DNA of 64,000 bases from Mycobacterium sp. GTDB lineage: Bacteria; Actinomycetota; Actinomycetes; Mycobacteriales; Mycobacteriaceae. The first letter of the stretch is position 1. Each line of letters begins with the position of its first letter. Positions 30,927 through 42,194 of this stretch are shown here, one piece after another. Where the stretch lies: NCBI RefSeq assembly GCF_029961025.1, contig NZ_JASBVP010000002.1, forward strand, positions 186,001 to 250,000, read 5' to 3'. Position numbers and translations under genes: made by a program. Under the pieces are notes generated by a model. It was not told the DNA's origin and made no database searches. It saw only the letters and a program-made list of their open reading frames with translations.

Positions 30927-32369
30927 TCAGGCGGTGTCGGGAATCCAGTTGCCGTGGAATCCGGCGGGCACCCGATGCGGCAACGCGACGCTGGCGATGG
31001 TCTGCAGGGTTTGGGCGTCGAGGATGGCCAGTTCGCTGCGATCGGTAGGCCGGTCGTAGAGGTAGCCCATGAGCACACCGTCGTCCTCCGCGGCGTCAGC
31101 CGATGAGGGACAGAAGATAAACTCGCCCAGCACTTTTCCGGGACCAAACGAACGCGACTGGGTGCTGCCGCGGACGAAATCGTGCTTGAGCAACGCATCG
31201 CCGTCGTGCGCATCCACGCCGAACATGGGGGCATACCCATAGCGATACCGCTTGCCCACGAGGCGCTCGTCGATGCGGGGGAACTCCTGTCCGCGTTCGT
31301 CGAAGCGCGTCTCGCGCACCTTCCCGTCGCTAAAATCCACCGTCCAGCGCTCCAGGGTGGGCGGGCCCTCGTTGGGCCCGCGGTGGTCGGTGTCGAACAT
31401 CTTCGGGTGTCGCACCACATCCAGAACAATGGTGTCGCCGTCGTCGTAGGCGTTCATCGGGTGAAAGACGTAACACGGTTGAACGTCGAACCAGCGAACA
31501 TCGGCGTTACCGCCGTCGCGGGGCATCACCCCGATGCGCGCCGGGTAGTTCGGGTTCCAGGAGTAGGGAAGCCGCCGGTCAGAGTCGTTTCGGACCCGTT
31601 GGCGCGCGGCGATCGGATCCGGGATGCGAACCCGGCCGATCAACGCCGAGAGCACCAGCCGCGCGGGCAGGCGCAGGCCGGCCGGCACGCTCATGGCCGC
31701 GGCTTGTCGGGCGTCGAAGGTGACCGGCAGGTCGTAGAACACCACGTGGCGCTGCGTCAGGGAGAAGTCGTGCATCATCGGACTGCCGGCCACCTCCACG
31801 TCGACGATGCGCCGTGCCCGACCGTCGACCCCGATCACCGAGTACTGCACGGTGTTGCCGCGGTTCATGCTGTAGGAGACCGCGTGCAGCTCACCGGTGT
31901 CGGGGTCGCGTTTGGGGTGGGCGGTGTAGCCGCCGGTCAGCGTGCCGTCGAAGTCGCAGACGCCGACGGTGTCCAACTCGTCGGTGAGCTCGTAGTTGGC
32001 GATGCCGCCCTCGATCAGCGCGATGATCTTGCCGGCGTGGCCGATGACGTTGGTGTTGGCACCGATATTCGCCGGCCCGAAATGCCCGGCCGGTGGCCGT
32101 TCGCCCAACGCCCGGGCCGCCAGTGGGGCGCGCACCCAGCGGTTGCGGTACCACCGCGCCTTGCCGTCACGCAGGCGGATGCCATGCACCATGCCGTCGC
32201 CCACAAACCAGTGATAGAGCTCGGGATCGACCTCCCCGATCGGGTTGGGTCCATTGCGCAGATACCGCCCGTTGAGGTACTCCGGGATCGTCCCGCTGAC
32301 CGGGAGGTCGGTGAGGGTGTACTCCTCGCTGATCGGGGCGAACTCGCCCTCGAGGTAGCGGTTCGTCAT
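30927..32369 (-). CDS. Carotenoid oxygenase (RPE65 family)
   Basis: MTNRYLEGEFAPISEEYTLTDLPVSGTIPEYLNGRYLRNGPNPIGEVDPELYHWFVGDGMVHGIRLRDGKARWYRNRWVR. Confidence 0.92.
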   Translation of the reverse strand: MTNRYLEGEFAPISEEYTLTDLPVSGTIPEYLNGRYLRNGPNPIGEVDPELYHWFVGDGMVHGIRLRDGKARWYRNRWVRAPLAARALGERPPAGHFGPANIGANTNVIGHAGKIIALIEGGIANYELTDELDTVGVCDFDGTLTGGYTAHPKRDPDTGELHAVSYSMNRGNTVQYSVIGVDGRARRIVDVEVAGSPMMHDFSLTQRHVVFYDLPVTFDARQAAAMSVPAGLRLPARLVLSALIGRVRIPDPIAARQRVRNDSDRRLPYSWNPNYPARIGVMPRDGGNADVRWFDVQPCYVFHPMNAYDDGDTIVLDVVRHPKMFDTDHRGPNEGPPTLERWTVDFSDGKVRETRFDERGQEFPRIDERLVGKRYRYGYAPMFGVDAHDGDALLKHDFVRGSTQSRSFGPGKVLGEFIFCPSSADAAEDDGVLMGYLYDRPTDRSELAILDAQTLQTIASVALPHRVPAGFHGNWIPDTA

Positions 32370-32379
32370 CGCGGCTCCT

Positions 32380-32419
32380 ATAACGGTGTTATGCCGATAG
32401 TTAGGTATAACACGGTTAT
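32380..32419. promoter_or_regulatory. Paired ATAAC-N3-GTTAT operators between divergent carotenoid oxygenase and TetR genes
   Basis: ATAACGGTGTTAT at 32380-32392 and ATAACACGGTTAT at 32407-32419, each palindromic, centres 27 bp apart. Confidence 0.75.
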
Positions 32420-32425
32420 GGCAGG

Positions 32426-33172
32426 ATGGCAACCGTGAGCGGCGGCCCGCGCGAGCGGCTGATCGAGGCGGGAATTCGTCTGCTGGAGCGAGAGGGCCCG
32501 CAGGCGCTGCAGGCGCGAAAGGTGGCCGCGGAGATCGGCGCCTCGACGATGGCGGTCTACACCCATTTCGGGGGAATGACCGGCCTGCTCGATGCGATCG
32601 CCGGCGAGGCATTCGCGCGCTTTGCGCAAGCCCTCACCGAGATCCCCCGGACCGAGGATCCGGTGGCGGACTTCTTCGCCATGGGCGCCGCCTACCGCCG
32701 CTTCGCGCTGGCCCACCCGCAGCGCTATCAGCTCATCTTCGGCATCTCCTCACCGGAGACGATCACCCGAAAACGCACCGATCTCACGGTCACCGGCAGC
32801 GTCACCGGCGGTGCAAGCCGGGCGGCCTCGTTCGAAGCGCTGCTGAGCGTGGTGCGCCGGATGATCGCGGCGGGCCGCATCCGCGACGACGGTGAGTTGG
32901 CGATCGCCGGGCGACTGTGGAGTCTCATCCATGGAGCGGTGATGCTGGAGATCGCCGGGTTTTTCGGACACGAAGGCCACGGACTCACTCAGATCCTCGG
33001 GCCGATGACCGTTGACCTACTCGTCGGCATGGGCGACGACCGTGCCAAAACGATCGCCTCGATGCTCGCGGCGGCCGATAGCTACCGGGGTGCCCGCCAC
33101 ATCGGCCACAGCGGCGGACCACCGCCGGGAAGCACGATCTCCCCGACGACGGTAAAGCCGAAACGCTCGTAG
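32426..33172 (+). CDS. TetR family regulator (TetR_C_13/WHG-like)
   Basis: RERLIEAGIRLLEREGPQALQARKVAAEIGASTMAVYTHFGGMTGLLDAIAGEAF. Confidence 0.87.
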   Translation: MATVSGGPRERLIEAGIRLLEREGPQALQARKVAAEIGASTMAVYTHFGGMTGLLDAIAGEAFARFAQALTEIPRTEDPVADFFAMGAAYRRFALAHPQRYQLIFGISSPETITRKRTDLTVTGSVTGGASRAASFEALLSVVRRMIAAGRIRDDGELAIAGRLWSLIHGAVMLEIAGFFGHEGHGLTQILGPMTVDLLVGMGDDRAKTIASMLAAADSYRGARHIGHSGGPPPGSTISPTTVKPKRS

Positions 33173-33687
33173 TACGGGACATTTTCGGGTTTACTCGACT
33201 CCAGATAGGCCGGACAGTGTTCGGCGTCGCACCGATCAAGCCGGGAGCGCATCAAGGCTTGCCCGAATCCCTGCCCGCGCACCGTCGTGTCGCTTCCGAT
33301 GACCGCCAGATACCAGTGCGGTTCTTCGGGGTGGTGACGGTCGAGCACTGCTATCGTGTCGCGCGCCACCGCCAACCGAAACCCGAACGCGGCGATGAGC
33401 GCCGGCAACATCGCCAACTGCGCGCGCGCAGACTGCTGCCATCGGTTGGGCGGATCCCACAGCGCCGCAGCGCCGATTACCGGACCGTCACAGGCTATCT
33501 CCACGCCGCCGCCGGAAAGATGGTGGTGCCGTGTCAGCGTCGCGAACAAGCGCGGCAGGCGCGCCTTGCGTGATCCCGCGTCGGGCATCATCCAGGCCGC
33601 GACCGGGTCGTCGTAGAACGCCCTCCCTAAAACGCGGGACAGCCCGCGGATATCGGCTTTCCGTGCCGGGCGCGTCTGAATACTCAC
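33082..33687 (-). CDS. GNAT acetyltransferase (Rv0133-like)
   Basis: TRPARKADIRGLSRVLGRAFYDDPVAAWMMPD...WYLAVIGSDTTVRGQGFGQALMRSRLDRCD. Confidence 0.88.
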   Translation of the reverse strand: MSIQTRPARKADIRGLSRVLGRAFYDDPVAAWMMPDAGSRKARLPRLFATLTRHHHLSGGGVEIACDGPVIGAAALWDPPNRWQQSARAQLAMLPALIAAFGFRLAVARDTIAVLDRHHPEEPHWYLAVIGSDTTVRGQGFGQALMRSRLDRCDAEHCPAYLESSKPENVPYYERFGFTVVGEIVLPGGGPPLWPMWRAPR

Positions 33688-33834
33688 CCGGCCAGGTTAG
33701 CGACGCCCGCACCACGACCACCAGCGAAGCTAAGGGCCGGGACCGCCGGGCAGGCACTGCCTGGGCCCGGATGAGCGCGGACACCGCCGGGTTGAGAAGA
33801 TCAGAATCATCCGAATCATTGCAGAAGATCAGAC

Positions 33835-34290
33835 TCAGAAGAGGTAGCGGACGATGCTCTCGGCGACACACGCCGGCTTGCTCGACCCTTCGACCTCGAC
33901 GGTGGTCGACAGCGTCGCCTGTACCGCACCGTCACCGACGTCCGCGACGTCGACGAGCGAACTCTGGGCGCGCACCCTGGCGCCGACCGGCACCGGCGCC
34001 GGAAAACGAACCTTGTTCAGCCCGTAATTGATGGCGAGCTTGATGCCGTTGACCGCATATATCTGCTGCCAAAACCGCGGTAGCAGCGACAGCGTCAAGA
34101 AACCGTGCGCGATGGTCCGCCCGAACGGTCCGTTGGCCGCTTTCACCGGGTCCACGTGGATCCATTGGTGATCCCCGGTCACCTCGGCGAACCGATCGAC
34201 ATCCTCCTGGGTGATGGCCACCCAGTCGCTCTCTCCAATGCGCTGGCCCTTGGCCGCGGCGAGATCAGCGGCTGACTCGAAGGTACGCAT
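33835..34290 (-). CDS. htdZ: MaoC-like 3-hydroxyl-thioester dehydratase (HtdZ-like)
   Basis: VAITQEDVDRFAEVTGDHQWIHVDPVKAANGPFGRTIAHGFLTLSLLP. Confidence 0.9.
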   Translation of the reverse strand: MRTFESAADLAAAKGQRIGESDWVAITQEDVDRFAEVTGDHQWIHVDPVKAANGPFGRTIAHGFLTLSLLPRFWQQIYAVNGIKLAINYGLNKVRFPAPVPVGARVRAQSSLVDVADVGDGAVQATLSTTVEVEGSSKPACVAESIVRYLF

Positions 34291-34344
34291 GGGTTTCTCC
34301 TTTGCTCACACGCGGCATCGGCGCGCCACATCACCCGTGAAGGA

Positions 34345-34425
34345 GCCGGCCAATTGACCGGCAATCGACCGGCCGATTGACCGGCAATTGCCGGCAATCG
34401 AATCTAACCGGCCGCATACCGGCCG
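34345..34425. repeat. Clustered CCGGCAATY/ATTGACCGG direct and inverted repeats
   Basis: GCCGGCCAATTGACCGGCAATCGACCGGCCGATTGACCGGCAATTGCCGGCAATCG...ACCGGCCGCATACCGGCCGG. Confidence 0.7.
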
Positions 34426-34628
34426 GCCAAGGGTGTCGTCACCGCGAACGGGCGTCGTCCGCTGTGGGCGAGCGCCGCGCGGCTGCTTGTGGGGCCGCCT
34501 GAGTCCGCACCGTCTCCGAATCGTTAGCCAACCGCGATCCGTGGTTTCGGCGGTGACAACCCGAAGACGTGGCGGCGCTGTGTTTGACTGCCGAAGAACC
34601 ACATTCGGCCGCATCCTGCGGCCGATGA

Positions 34629-35642
<1,014 letters not shown>

Positions 35643-35653
35643 TGCCCGCCCGA

Positions 35654-35694
35654 CATCGGCGGCAGCGCATCCGGGCGCTGCCGCCGATGTTTTC
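35654..35694. terminator. Bidirectional terminator between fbpC and mak
   Basis: 16-bp perfect stem ACATCGGCGGCAGCGC-atccgg-GCGCTGCCGCCGATGT followed by TTT. Confidence 0.88.
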
Positions 35695-35756
35695 GTCCTG
35701 CATTTCGCTGCTGCGGGCCATCGGTGCCCGCGCCGGTAACCCCGCCCGGGCCTGGC

Positions 35757-37097
35757 CTATTGATCTCCGCACAGCCGGCCGATCGCCCGCAGCGGGATGG
35801 GCAGCCACCCGGGTCGATGCCGCGACTCATAGCCCGCTTCATAGACCGCCTTGTCCAGTTCGTAGGCGGCCAGCAGCAACGGCGAATCCCGCGGGTCGAC
35901 CCCCGCCCCGGCCGTGTAGCCATCGCAGAACGCGGTGCTGTTGCGCTGCACCCATTCCCGGGCGCGCGCAGCCAGCTGCTTGTCGGGGATCTGGTCCACC
36001 AGCGGCCCGTAGGCCGCGTAGTCGTAGGACCGTAACACCCCGGCGACGTCGCGCAGCGGCGAATCCGGCGCCCGCCGCTCGCTCAACGGCTGGCCCGGCT
36101 CGCCCTCAAAGTCGATCAGCAGCCAGGTCTCCGGGGTACGCAGCACCTGTCCCAGGTGCAGGTCCCCGTGCACGCGCTGAACGGTGATCGTCTCGTCGGC
36201 AAGCTTTTGGAATCGCTGTTCGATGGCGGGGACGTACGGCTCCAGCTGCGGCACCGCCGCCGCCGTCGAGAACAGCCGGCCCAGCATGGTGTCGATCGGG
36301 AACGCGACCTGCGCGGTGCCCAGTTGATCGGCCAGGGTGGCATGCACCGAGGCGACCGCTTCCCCGAGCCGATAGGACTCAGCGGCGAAATCACCGCCCA
36401 CCTCATGGGCGTACAGATCCCCCTCGGCGAACAAGTCACGCACGCTCGCGGTGGCCATCGCCCACCCCTCCGCCGCGTTCGCCGCGTATGCCGTCAGCAT
36501 GCCCAACGCGTAACGGGTGGCCCCGGCATCGCCCCCCAGCAGCGCCTCATAGGAGCCGAGCAGCCGCGCCACGTGCGGATTGCCCGCCCGGGCGAGCACC
36601 CGGTTTAGTTCGATGTCGGGATTGATACCGCCGGTGACCCGGCGATACACCTTGAGAATGGCCTGTTGCTCGAAGATCACGCTGGTGTTGGTCTGCTCGG
36701 CTTCGGCCACCCAGGACTCCGTGTCCAAGGGCAGCACGACATCCGGCTCCTTGGTGAACGTCACCGCACCGCGCACCGCCGACGAGTCCATCAACGACAG
36801 CAGGTATTGAGCCGCGGCCGGCTCGTAGAGTGCGTCGTGGGCGGTGCGGTCCCGGTCCGCGCCGATGGTGGCGATCGCGGTGTACTCCGCGATGGGTCCG
36901 GAACTCCAACTGATGATCACCTGGTAGCGCTCCGACGAACCGTCGGTGTACCCGACATCGAGCAGCACCAGATCGAGGTCCTCACGAAGGGCGACGACGA
37001 CACCGGGTTCGACACGCGACAGTTCCCGACCCCGTCCGGCATACCAACGTTGCTGTGGCAACCATTCTGACCAGGGCAGATTGGCTGGCGAACTCAT
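35757..37097 (-). CDS. mak: Maltokinase
   Basis: [37 protein letters not shown]...[49 protein letters not shown]. Confidence 0.95.
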   Translation of the reverse strand: MSSPANLPWSEWLPQQRWYAGRGRELSRVEPGVVVALREDLDLVLLDVGYTDGSSERYQVIISWSSGPIAEYTAIATIGADRDRTAHDALYEPAAAQYLLSLMDSSAVRGAVTFTKEPDVVLPLDTESWVAEAEQTNTSVIFEQQAILKVYRRVTGGINPDIELNRVLARAGNPHVARLLGSYEALLGGDAGATRYALGMLTAYAANAAEGWAMATASVRDLFAEGDLYAHEVGGDFAAESYRLGEAVASVHATLADQLGTAQVAFPIDTMLGRLFSTAAAVPQLEPYVPAIEQRFQKLADETITVQRVHGDLHLGQVLRTPETWLLIDFEGEPGQPLSERRAPDSPLRDVAGVLRSYDYAAYGPLVDQIPDKQLAARAREWVQRNSTAFCDGYTAGAGVDPRDSPLLLAAYELDKAVYEAGYESRHRPGWLPIPLRAIGRLCGDQ

Positions 37098-38860
37098 GGC
37101 GTCTCCTCGGCGGCGCTCAACTGGAACCAGTAGAACCCGTGCCCCGGCAGTGTCAGCAGATACGGCAGGTGGCCGATGCGCGGAAACTCCACCTGCCCGG
37201 TCAACTCCACCGGGGTGTACCCGTTCCAGTGCTGCAGGTTCAGTTCGATGGGCTGTGGAAAGCGTGACAGATTGTTGACGCACAGCACCGTGTCCCCCGC
37301 GGTCTCGCGCACATACGCCAGCACCGAGGGGTTCGAGCCGCCCAGTTCACGAAACGACCCGACGGCAAATGCGTCATGCCGACGGCGCACCGCCAGCATG
37401 GTGCGGGTCCAGTTAAGCAGCGACGTCGAGGTGGCGATTTGCGCCTCGACGTTCACGGCCTGGTAGCCGTACACCGGATCCTGGCTGGGCGGCAGGTAAA
37501 GCCTGCCGGGGTTGGCGCTGGAAAAGCCGGCGTTGCGATCCGGCGTCCACTGCATCGGCGTGCGCACCCCATCCCGATCACCCAACCAGATGACATCACC
37601 CATGCCGATTTCGTCCCCGTAGTAAATGACCGGTGAACCGGGCAGGGAAAGCAGCAGCGCGGTAAACAGCTGGATCTGGTTCCGGTCGTTTTCCAGCAGT
37701 GGGGCCAGCCGGCGGCGAATGCCGACATTCGCCTTCATCCGAGGATCCTTGGCGTACTCGGAGTACATGTAGTCGCGTTCTTCGTCGGTGACCATCTCCA
37801 GCGTCAACTCGTCGTGGTTGCGCAAAAAGATTCCCCATTGGGCCATCTCGGGGATCGGCGGGGTCTGCGCCATGATTTCCGAAATCGGGAAACGCGACTC
37901 ACGACGGACCGCCATGAAAATGCGTGGCATCAAAGGAAAATGAAACGCCATGTGGCATTCGTCGCCGCCGGTGTCGGGGTCACCGAAGTACTCGACAACA
38001 TCGGAAGGCCACTGATTGGCCTCGGCGAGCAGCACCCGACCCGGAAATTCGTCGTCGACCACTTTGCGAACCCGTTTGAGGAACGCATGCGTCTCGGGAA
38101 GGTTCTCGCAGTTGGTGCCCTCACGTTCGAAGAGATAGGGAACGGCGTCCAGCCGGAACCCGTCGATTCCCAGGTCGAGCCAGAAGCGGATCACGTCAAG
38201 CATCGCCTCTTGCACGGCCGGATTGTCGTAGTTCAGGTCGGGTTGGTGCGAAAAGAACCGGTGCCAGTAGAACTGGCGGCGAACCGGATCGAACGTCCAG
38301 TTGGACTCTTCGGTGTCGACGAAGATGACCCGCGCATCGGCGTACTTGTCGCTGGTGTCACTCCACACGTAGAAATCCCCGTAGGGCCCGTCGGGGTCGC
38401 GCCGGGACTCCTGAAACCACGGGTGGGTGTCGGAGGTGTGGTTCATCACCAGATCGGTGATCACCCGGATGCCCCGCCGGTGCGCGGCGTCGACCAGCGC
38501 GACAAAATCGTCGACGGTGCCGAATTCCGGCAACACCTTGTAGAAGTCGCGGATGTCATAGCCGCCGTCCCGCAGCGGGGAGTCGTAGAACGGGGGCAGC
38601 CAGATGCAGTCGATGCCGAGCCACTTCAGATAGTCGAGCTTATCGATCAACCCCGGCAAGTCACCGGAACCGTCGGCGTTGGCGTCGTAGAACGCCCGCA
38701 CCAACACCTCGTAGAACACCGCGCGCTTGAACCAGGCCGGGTCGGCGGGCAGAGCGGCGGCATCGGCGAAGTCGTCGGCGCTGGGATGCTCGACCACGCC
38801 GCCTTCGACGTGGCTGCCGTCCGCCGGATCGTGTCCGACGCTATCCGCTGCGTGGTCCAT
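37094..38860 (-). CDS. treS: Trehalose synthase/amylase
   Basis: [65 protein letters not shown]; 4-bp overlap with mak. Confidence 0.95.
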   Translation of the reverse strand: MDHAADSVGHDPADGSHVEGGVVEHPSADDFADAAALPADPAWFKRAVFYEVLVRAFYDANADGSGDLPGLIDKLDYLKWLGIDCIWLPPFYDSPLRDGGYDIRDFYKVLPEFGTVDDFVALVDAAHRRGIRVITDLVMNHTSDTHPWFQESRRDPDGPYGDFYVWSDTSDKYADARVIFVDTEESNWTFDPVRRQFYWHRFFSHQPDLNYDNPAVQEAMLDVIRFWLDLGIDGFRLDAVPYLFEREGTNCENLPETHAFLKRVRKVVDDEFPGRVLLAEANQWPSDVVEYFGDPDTGGDECHMAFHFPLMPRIFMAVRRESRFPISEIMAQTPPIPEMAQWGIFLRNHDELTLEMVTDEERDYMYSEYAKDPRMKANVGIRRRLAPLLENDRNQIQLFTALLLSLPGSPVIYYGDEIGMGDVIWLGDRDGVRTPMQWTPDRNAGFSSANPGRLYLPPSQDPVYGYQAVNVEAQIATSTSLLNWTRTMLAVRRRHDAFAVGSFRELGGSNPSVLAYVRETAGDTVLCVNNLSRFPQPIELNLQHWNGYTPVELTGQVEFPRIGHLPYLLTLPGHGFYWFQLSAAEETP

Positions 38861-38943
38861 CAACGTCCACGATGCCACGATCACCCGCGACCGGGCACCC
38901 AATCACGGGCGGTGCCAAACGAATTGGTGACGTCGGTCGGGTA

Positions 38944-40017
38944 TCAGCCGGGCGGGCCAGCCGCCAGCGTCACGTTCGCGGTGTGCTCACCGGTCAGCGG
39001 ACCGCGCCAACCCACGGAGACGGTGTCGCCGGGGTGATGCCGATCGAGAATGTTGGTCAGCTCGGTGGCGGAGTTAACGGGTTGGCCGTCGATCGAGGTG
39101 ATCACGTCGTCGGCGGTGATGCCGACCTGCGCGGCGGGCGCATCCGGCAGCACCCGCACCACCTTGGCGCCGTTGTTGCCCTGACTACTGACCCCCACCC
39201 CGAGGAAGGCGGTGGGGCCGATGTGCACGGTGCCCGACGCGGCTCCCGACTGGATCTGCCCGGCGATGGCCCGAGCCCGATCGATCGGGATCGCGAAGCC
39301 TTGCCCGCCGTGGGAGAAAAACTTGAAGTTGCCGGAGGCGGCGGTGTTCATCCCGATGACCTGTCCGGCGCTGTTGACCATGGGCCCCCCGGAGTCGCCG
39401 GGCCGGATCGGGGCGTTGGCCTGGATCATCCCGGTCAGCGTTTCCGAACTGCCGGTCAGCGAGTCGGCCGCCGAGATCGTCTGGTTCAGCGCCACGACGG
39501 TGCCCGGGACCGCGCTCGGTGTTCCGTTGGCGCCTTCGGCATTCCCCATCGCGACGATCGGGTCCCCGACGGCGACCGAAGACGAGTCACCCAGGTTGGC
39601 GGTGGGCAGGCCGCCGGCCCCGCGAAGCTGCAGCAGCGCGACGTCTTGGTTGCGGTCATAGCCGATCACGTCAACGTCATAGGTCTGGCCGTTGCCGATG
39701 TCGGTGGCCGTGATGCTCGTGGCGCCCTCGATCACGTGGTTGTTGGTCAGGACCTGCCCGTTGGGGGTGAGCACGATGCCGGTTCCGGCCCCCACCGCGC
39801 TTTGGTAGCCCATCTTGGTGTCGATATTGACCAGGGCCGGACCCACCTGCGCCACCATCGCTGCGGGGTCGAGCGGCGGCGCTTCGCTGAACAAATCCAG
39901 CGACAGTGTCGACGGCGAGGCATAGGCCGGTGCCGCGAGAAGACCCAGTGCCAGCACCGCCGTCAGACCCAGTACCCGCCACGACCGCCACCGTGCGCAG
40001 CGGTGCGATCCGCTCAT
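38944..40017 (-). CDS. pepA: Secreted trypsin-like serine protease with PDZ domain (PepA)
   Basis: Signal peptide; TGIVLTPNGQVLTNNHVIEGA...IRPGDSGGPMVNSAGQVIGMNTA; PDZ AAQVGITADDVITSIDGQPVNSATELTNIL. Confidence 0.93.
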   Translation of the reverse strand: MSGSHRCARWRSWRVLGLTAVLALGLLAAPAYASPSTLSLDLFSEAPPLDPAAMVAQVGPALVNIDTKMGYQSAVGAGTGIVLTPNGQVLTNNHVIEGATSITATDIGNGQTYDVDVIGYDRNQDVALLQLRGAGGLPTANLGDSSSVAVGDPIVAMGNAEGANGTPSAVPGTVVALNQTISAADSLTGSSETLTGMIQANAPIRPGDSGGPMVNSAGQVIGMNTAASGNFKFFSHGGQGFAIPIDRARAIAGQIQSGAASGTVHIGPTAFLGVGVSSQGNNGAKVVRVLPDAPAAQVGITADDVITSIDGQPVNSATELTNILDRHHPGDTVSVGWRGPLTGEHTANVTLAAGPPG

Positions 40018-40365
40018 CTGCTACCTCCTGCACAGCCTCGAAGGCCCGGCTCGATTGTCGAGTCCACCACACCGTAGACCAGACGTCAGAGCCCAGACTA
40101 ATCGGCGAACCGCCGCGGCAAACAACTCCGGCCGGTGCCGATGCCGCTGCGGCGTGTCGGTCCGCCGCCTCGGGGGGTGCCGAGCCCTGTGGGTCGCGAT
40201 CGAACCCGGCCGTCGCCGGGCCCGCACCGGTGAGACCCGCCGGCCACTCAAAGTTCATGGACGAGTCCATCGCCGTTCACCGCAAATGGTTATCGTTCCC
40301 GGGTGATATCGGCCCAGGTCGGCAAACTCGGCTACGCCGCCCGTGTCAAAGCTCTGCGCGCCGGG

Positions 40366-41313
40366 ATGACGGCAACCGTCGGGCCGCGTGGCTTCGGCGT
40401 GACCGTGGGGGCGGCCCTCACCGCAACGGCGCTGTGCGTTGCCGGCTGCTCCAGTCCCGCAGGGCCGCCGAATCAGGCGTCGGGGGCGAAGATCGCCGCG
40501 GTGGGGGCGGAAAACGAGTACGCCAACGTGATCAGCCAGATCGGCGGCCAGTACGTGGCGGTAACGGCGATCATGAGCAATCCCAACACCGATCCGCACA
40601 CTTTCGAAGCGGACCCCCAGGTCGCGCGGACGGTGAGCGCGGCCCGGCTGATCGTGCAGAACGGTCTGGGCTACGACGACTTCATGACCAAGATCGAACG
40701 GGATGCCGGTGGTGCCGGCCGGCAGGTGATCGACGTGCAGAAGCTGCTGGGCCTGCCGGACTCCACACCCAACCCGCACCTGTGGTATAAGCCATCGACC
40801 ATGCCCGCGGTGGCGACGGCCGTCGCCCACGGCCTCGCCACCATCGACCCCGCGCACCGGGCGTACTTCGAGCGCAACGTCACCACCTTCGACGACTCGC
40901 TGCAGTCCTGGACCCGGGCGATCGCGCAGCTTAAGGCCGCCTACCCGGGCGCGGCCGTGGCGACGACCGAACCGGTGGCCGACTACCTGCTGCAAGCCGC
41001 GGGCATCAAGAATCTGACGCCGTGGGCGTTTCAGGCCGACATCATGAACGGCGTCGATCCCTCACCGCAGGATGTGGCCGTCGAGAAAGGCTTGTTCACC
41101 GGGCATAAGGCGCAGGCGTTCGTCTATAACCAACAGGTCACCGACTCGCTGACGCAGTCGCTGATCGCCCTGGCCAAGCAGAACAACGTCCCGATCGTCG
41201 GCGTCTATGAGACCATGCCCGCCGGATACGACTACCAGGCCTGGATGACCGCCGAGGTGTCCGCGCTGCGCAACGCCATCGGCCGGCACCAGTCCGCGCC
41301 AACCCTGCAATGA
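40366..41313 (+). CDS. Zn/Mn-type ABC transporter substrate-binding lipoprotein (ZnuA/SitA family)
   Basis: Lipobox TALCVAGC; ENEYANVISQIGGQYVAVTAIMSNPNTDPHTFEADPQVARTVSAARLIVQNGLGYDDF...NPHLWYKPSTMPAVA. Confidence 0.88.
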   Translation: MTATVGPRGFGVTVGAALTATALCVAGCSSPAGPPNQASGAKIAAVGAENEYANVISQIGGQYVAVTAIMSNPNTDPHTFEADPQVARTVSAARLIVQNGLGYDDFMTKIERDAGGAGRQVIDVQKLLGLPDSTPNPHLWYKPSTMPAVATAVAHGLATIDPAHRAYFERNVTTFDDSLQSWTRAIAQLKAAYPGAAVATTEPVADYLLQAAGIKNLTPWAFQADIMNGVDPSPQDVAVEKGLFTGHKAQAFVYNQQVTDSLTQSLIALAKQNNVPIVGVYETMPAGYDYQAWMTAEVSALRNAIGRHQSAPTLQ

Positions 41314-42194
41314 GCGTCGCCGACGGGACGAGCCGGGAACCCGGCGACGTGCCCGACGTCCTGGCCGTTGAGGGCGTCAGCGTCTCGCTGGGCGGACGCC
41401 TGATCCTCGACGAGGTGGGGTTTCGCCTCGCCGCGGGTGAGTTCACCGGTTTGATCGGAGCCAACGGCGCCGGCAAGACCACCATCCTGCGGGTCATCCT
41501 GGGTCTGCAGGCCGCATCCCGGGGACGGATCCTGATCCAGGGCCGCCCGCTGACCCGGCGCCACCGCTCGATCGGCTATGTGCCCCAAAAGCTGCTGATC
41601 GATCCCGACGCCCCGGTGCGCGCCCGTGACCTGGTCGCCCTCGGACTGGACGGGCAACGCCTGGGTTTTCGTCTCCCGTCCCGGCAGCGCCGCCGGCTCA
41701 CCGACGAGATGCTGGAGGCGGTGGAGGCCACGCGTTTCGCCGACTCCCGGGTAGGCACCCTGTCCGGCGGCGAGCAGCAGCGGGTGCTCATCGCGCACGC
41801 GCTGATCAGCCGCCCCCGGCTGTTGCTTGCCGATGAGCCACTGGCGAACCTCGACATCCACAGCGGCCAGGAGATTGTGAACCTCCTGGCCCGGATCGCC
41901 GCCGAGCAGCGCGTCGCCGTGCTGCTCTCCGCGCATGACATGAACCCGCTGCTGCCGGTCATGGACCGGGTGGTGTATGTGGCCCGTGGGCGGGTGGCGA
42001 GTGGGACGTGCCGGGAGGTGGTGCGCAGCGAGGTGCTGAGCAGGCTGTACGGGCACCCGGTGCACGTCCTGCGGGTCGATGGGCGGATCCTGGTCGTGTC
42101 CGGCTCGCCTGTCGGCGCCGGGGCCGAGTCCCCGACCCCGGCGCCCGAACCGACCCGCCGCCACGATGTCTGCGAGCCCGCGGTGACGGTGTGA
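41310..42194 (+). CDS. Metal ABC transporter ATP-binding protein
   Basis: Walker A GANGAGKTTIL, signature LSGGEQQRVLIAHALISRPRLLLADEPLANLD; 4-bp overlap with the upstream gene. Confidence 0.92.
   Translation: MSVADGTSREPGDVPDVLAVEGVSVSLGGRLILDEVGFRLAAGEFTGLIGANGAGKTTILRVILGLQAASRGRILIQGRPLTRRHRSIGYVPQKLLIDPDAPVRARDLVALGLDGQRLGFRLPSRQRRRLTDEMLEAVEATRFADSRVGTLSGGEQQRVLIAHALISRPRLLLADEPLANLDIHSGQEIVNLLARIAAEQRVAVLLSAHDMNPLLPVMDRVVYVARGRVASGTCREVVRSEVLSRLYGHPVHVLRVDGRILVVSGSPVGAGAESPTPAPEPTRRHDVCEPAVTV

Noticed and set aside
37814-40077. Long plus-strand ORFs opposite treS and pepA
   Set aside because: Antisense frames of well-recognised minus-strand genes.
40280-40302. Possible Zur-like half site (ATGGTTATCGTT) upstream of the metal ABC operon
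   Set aside because: Too short and not a convincing palindrome; left as a test rather than a feature.
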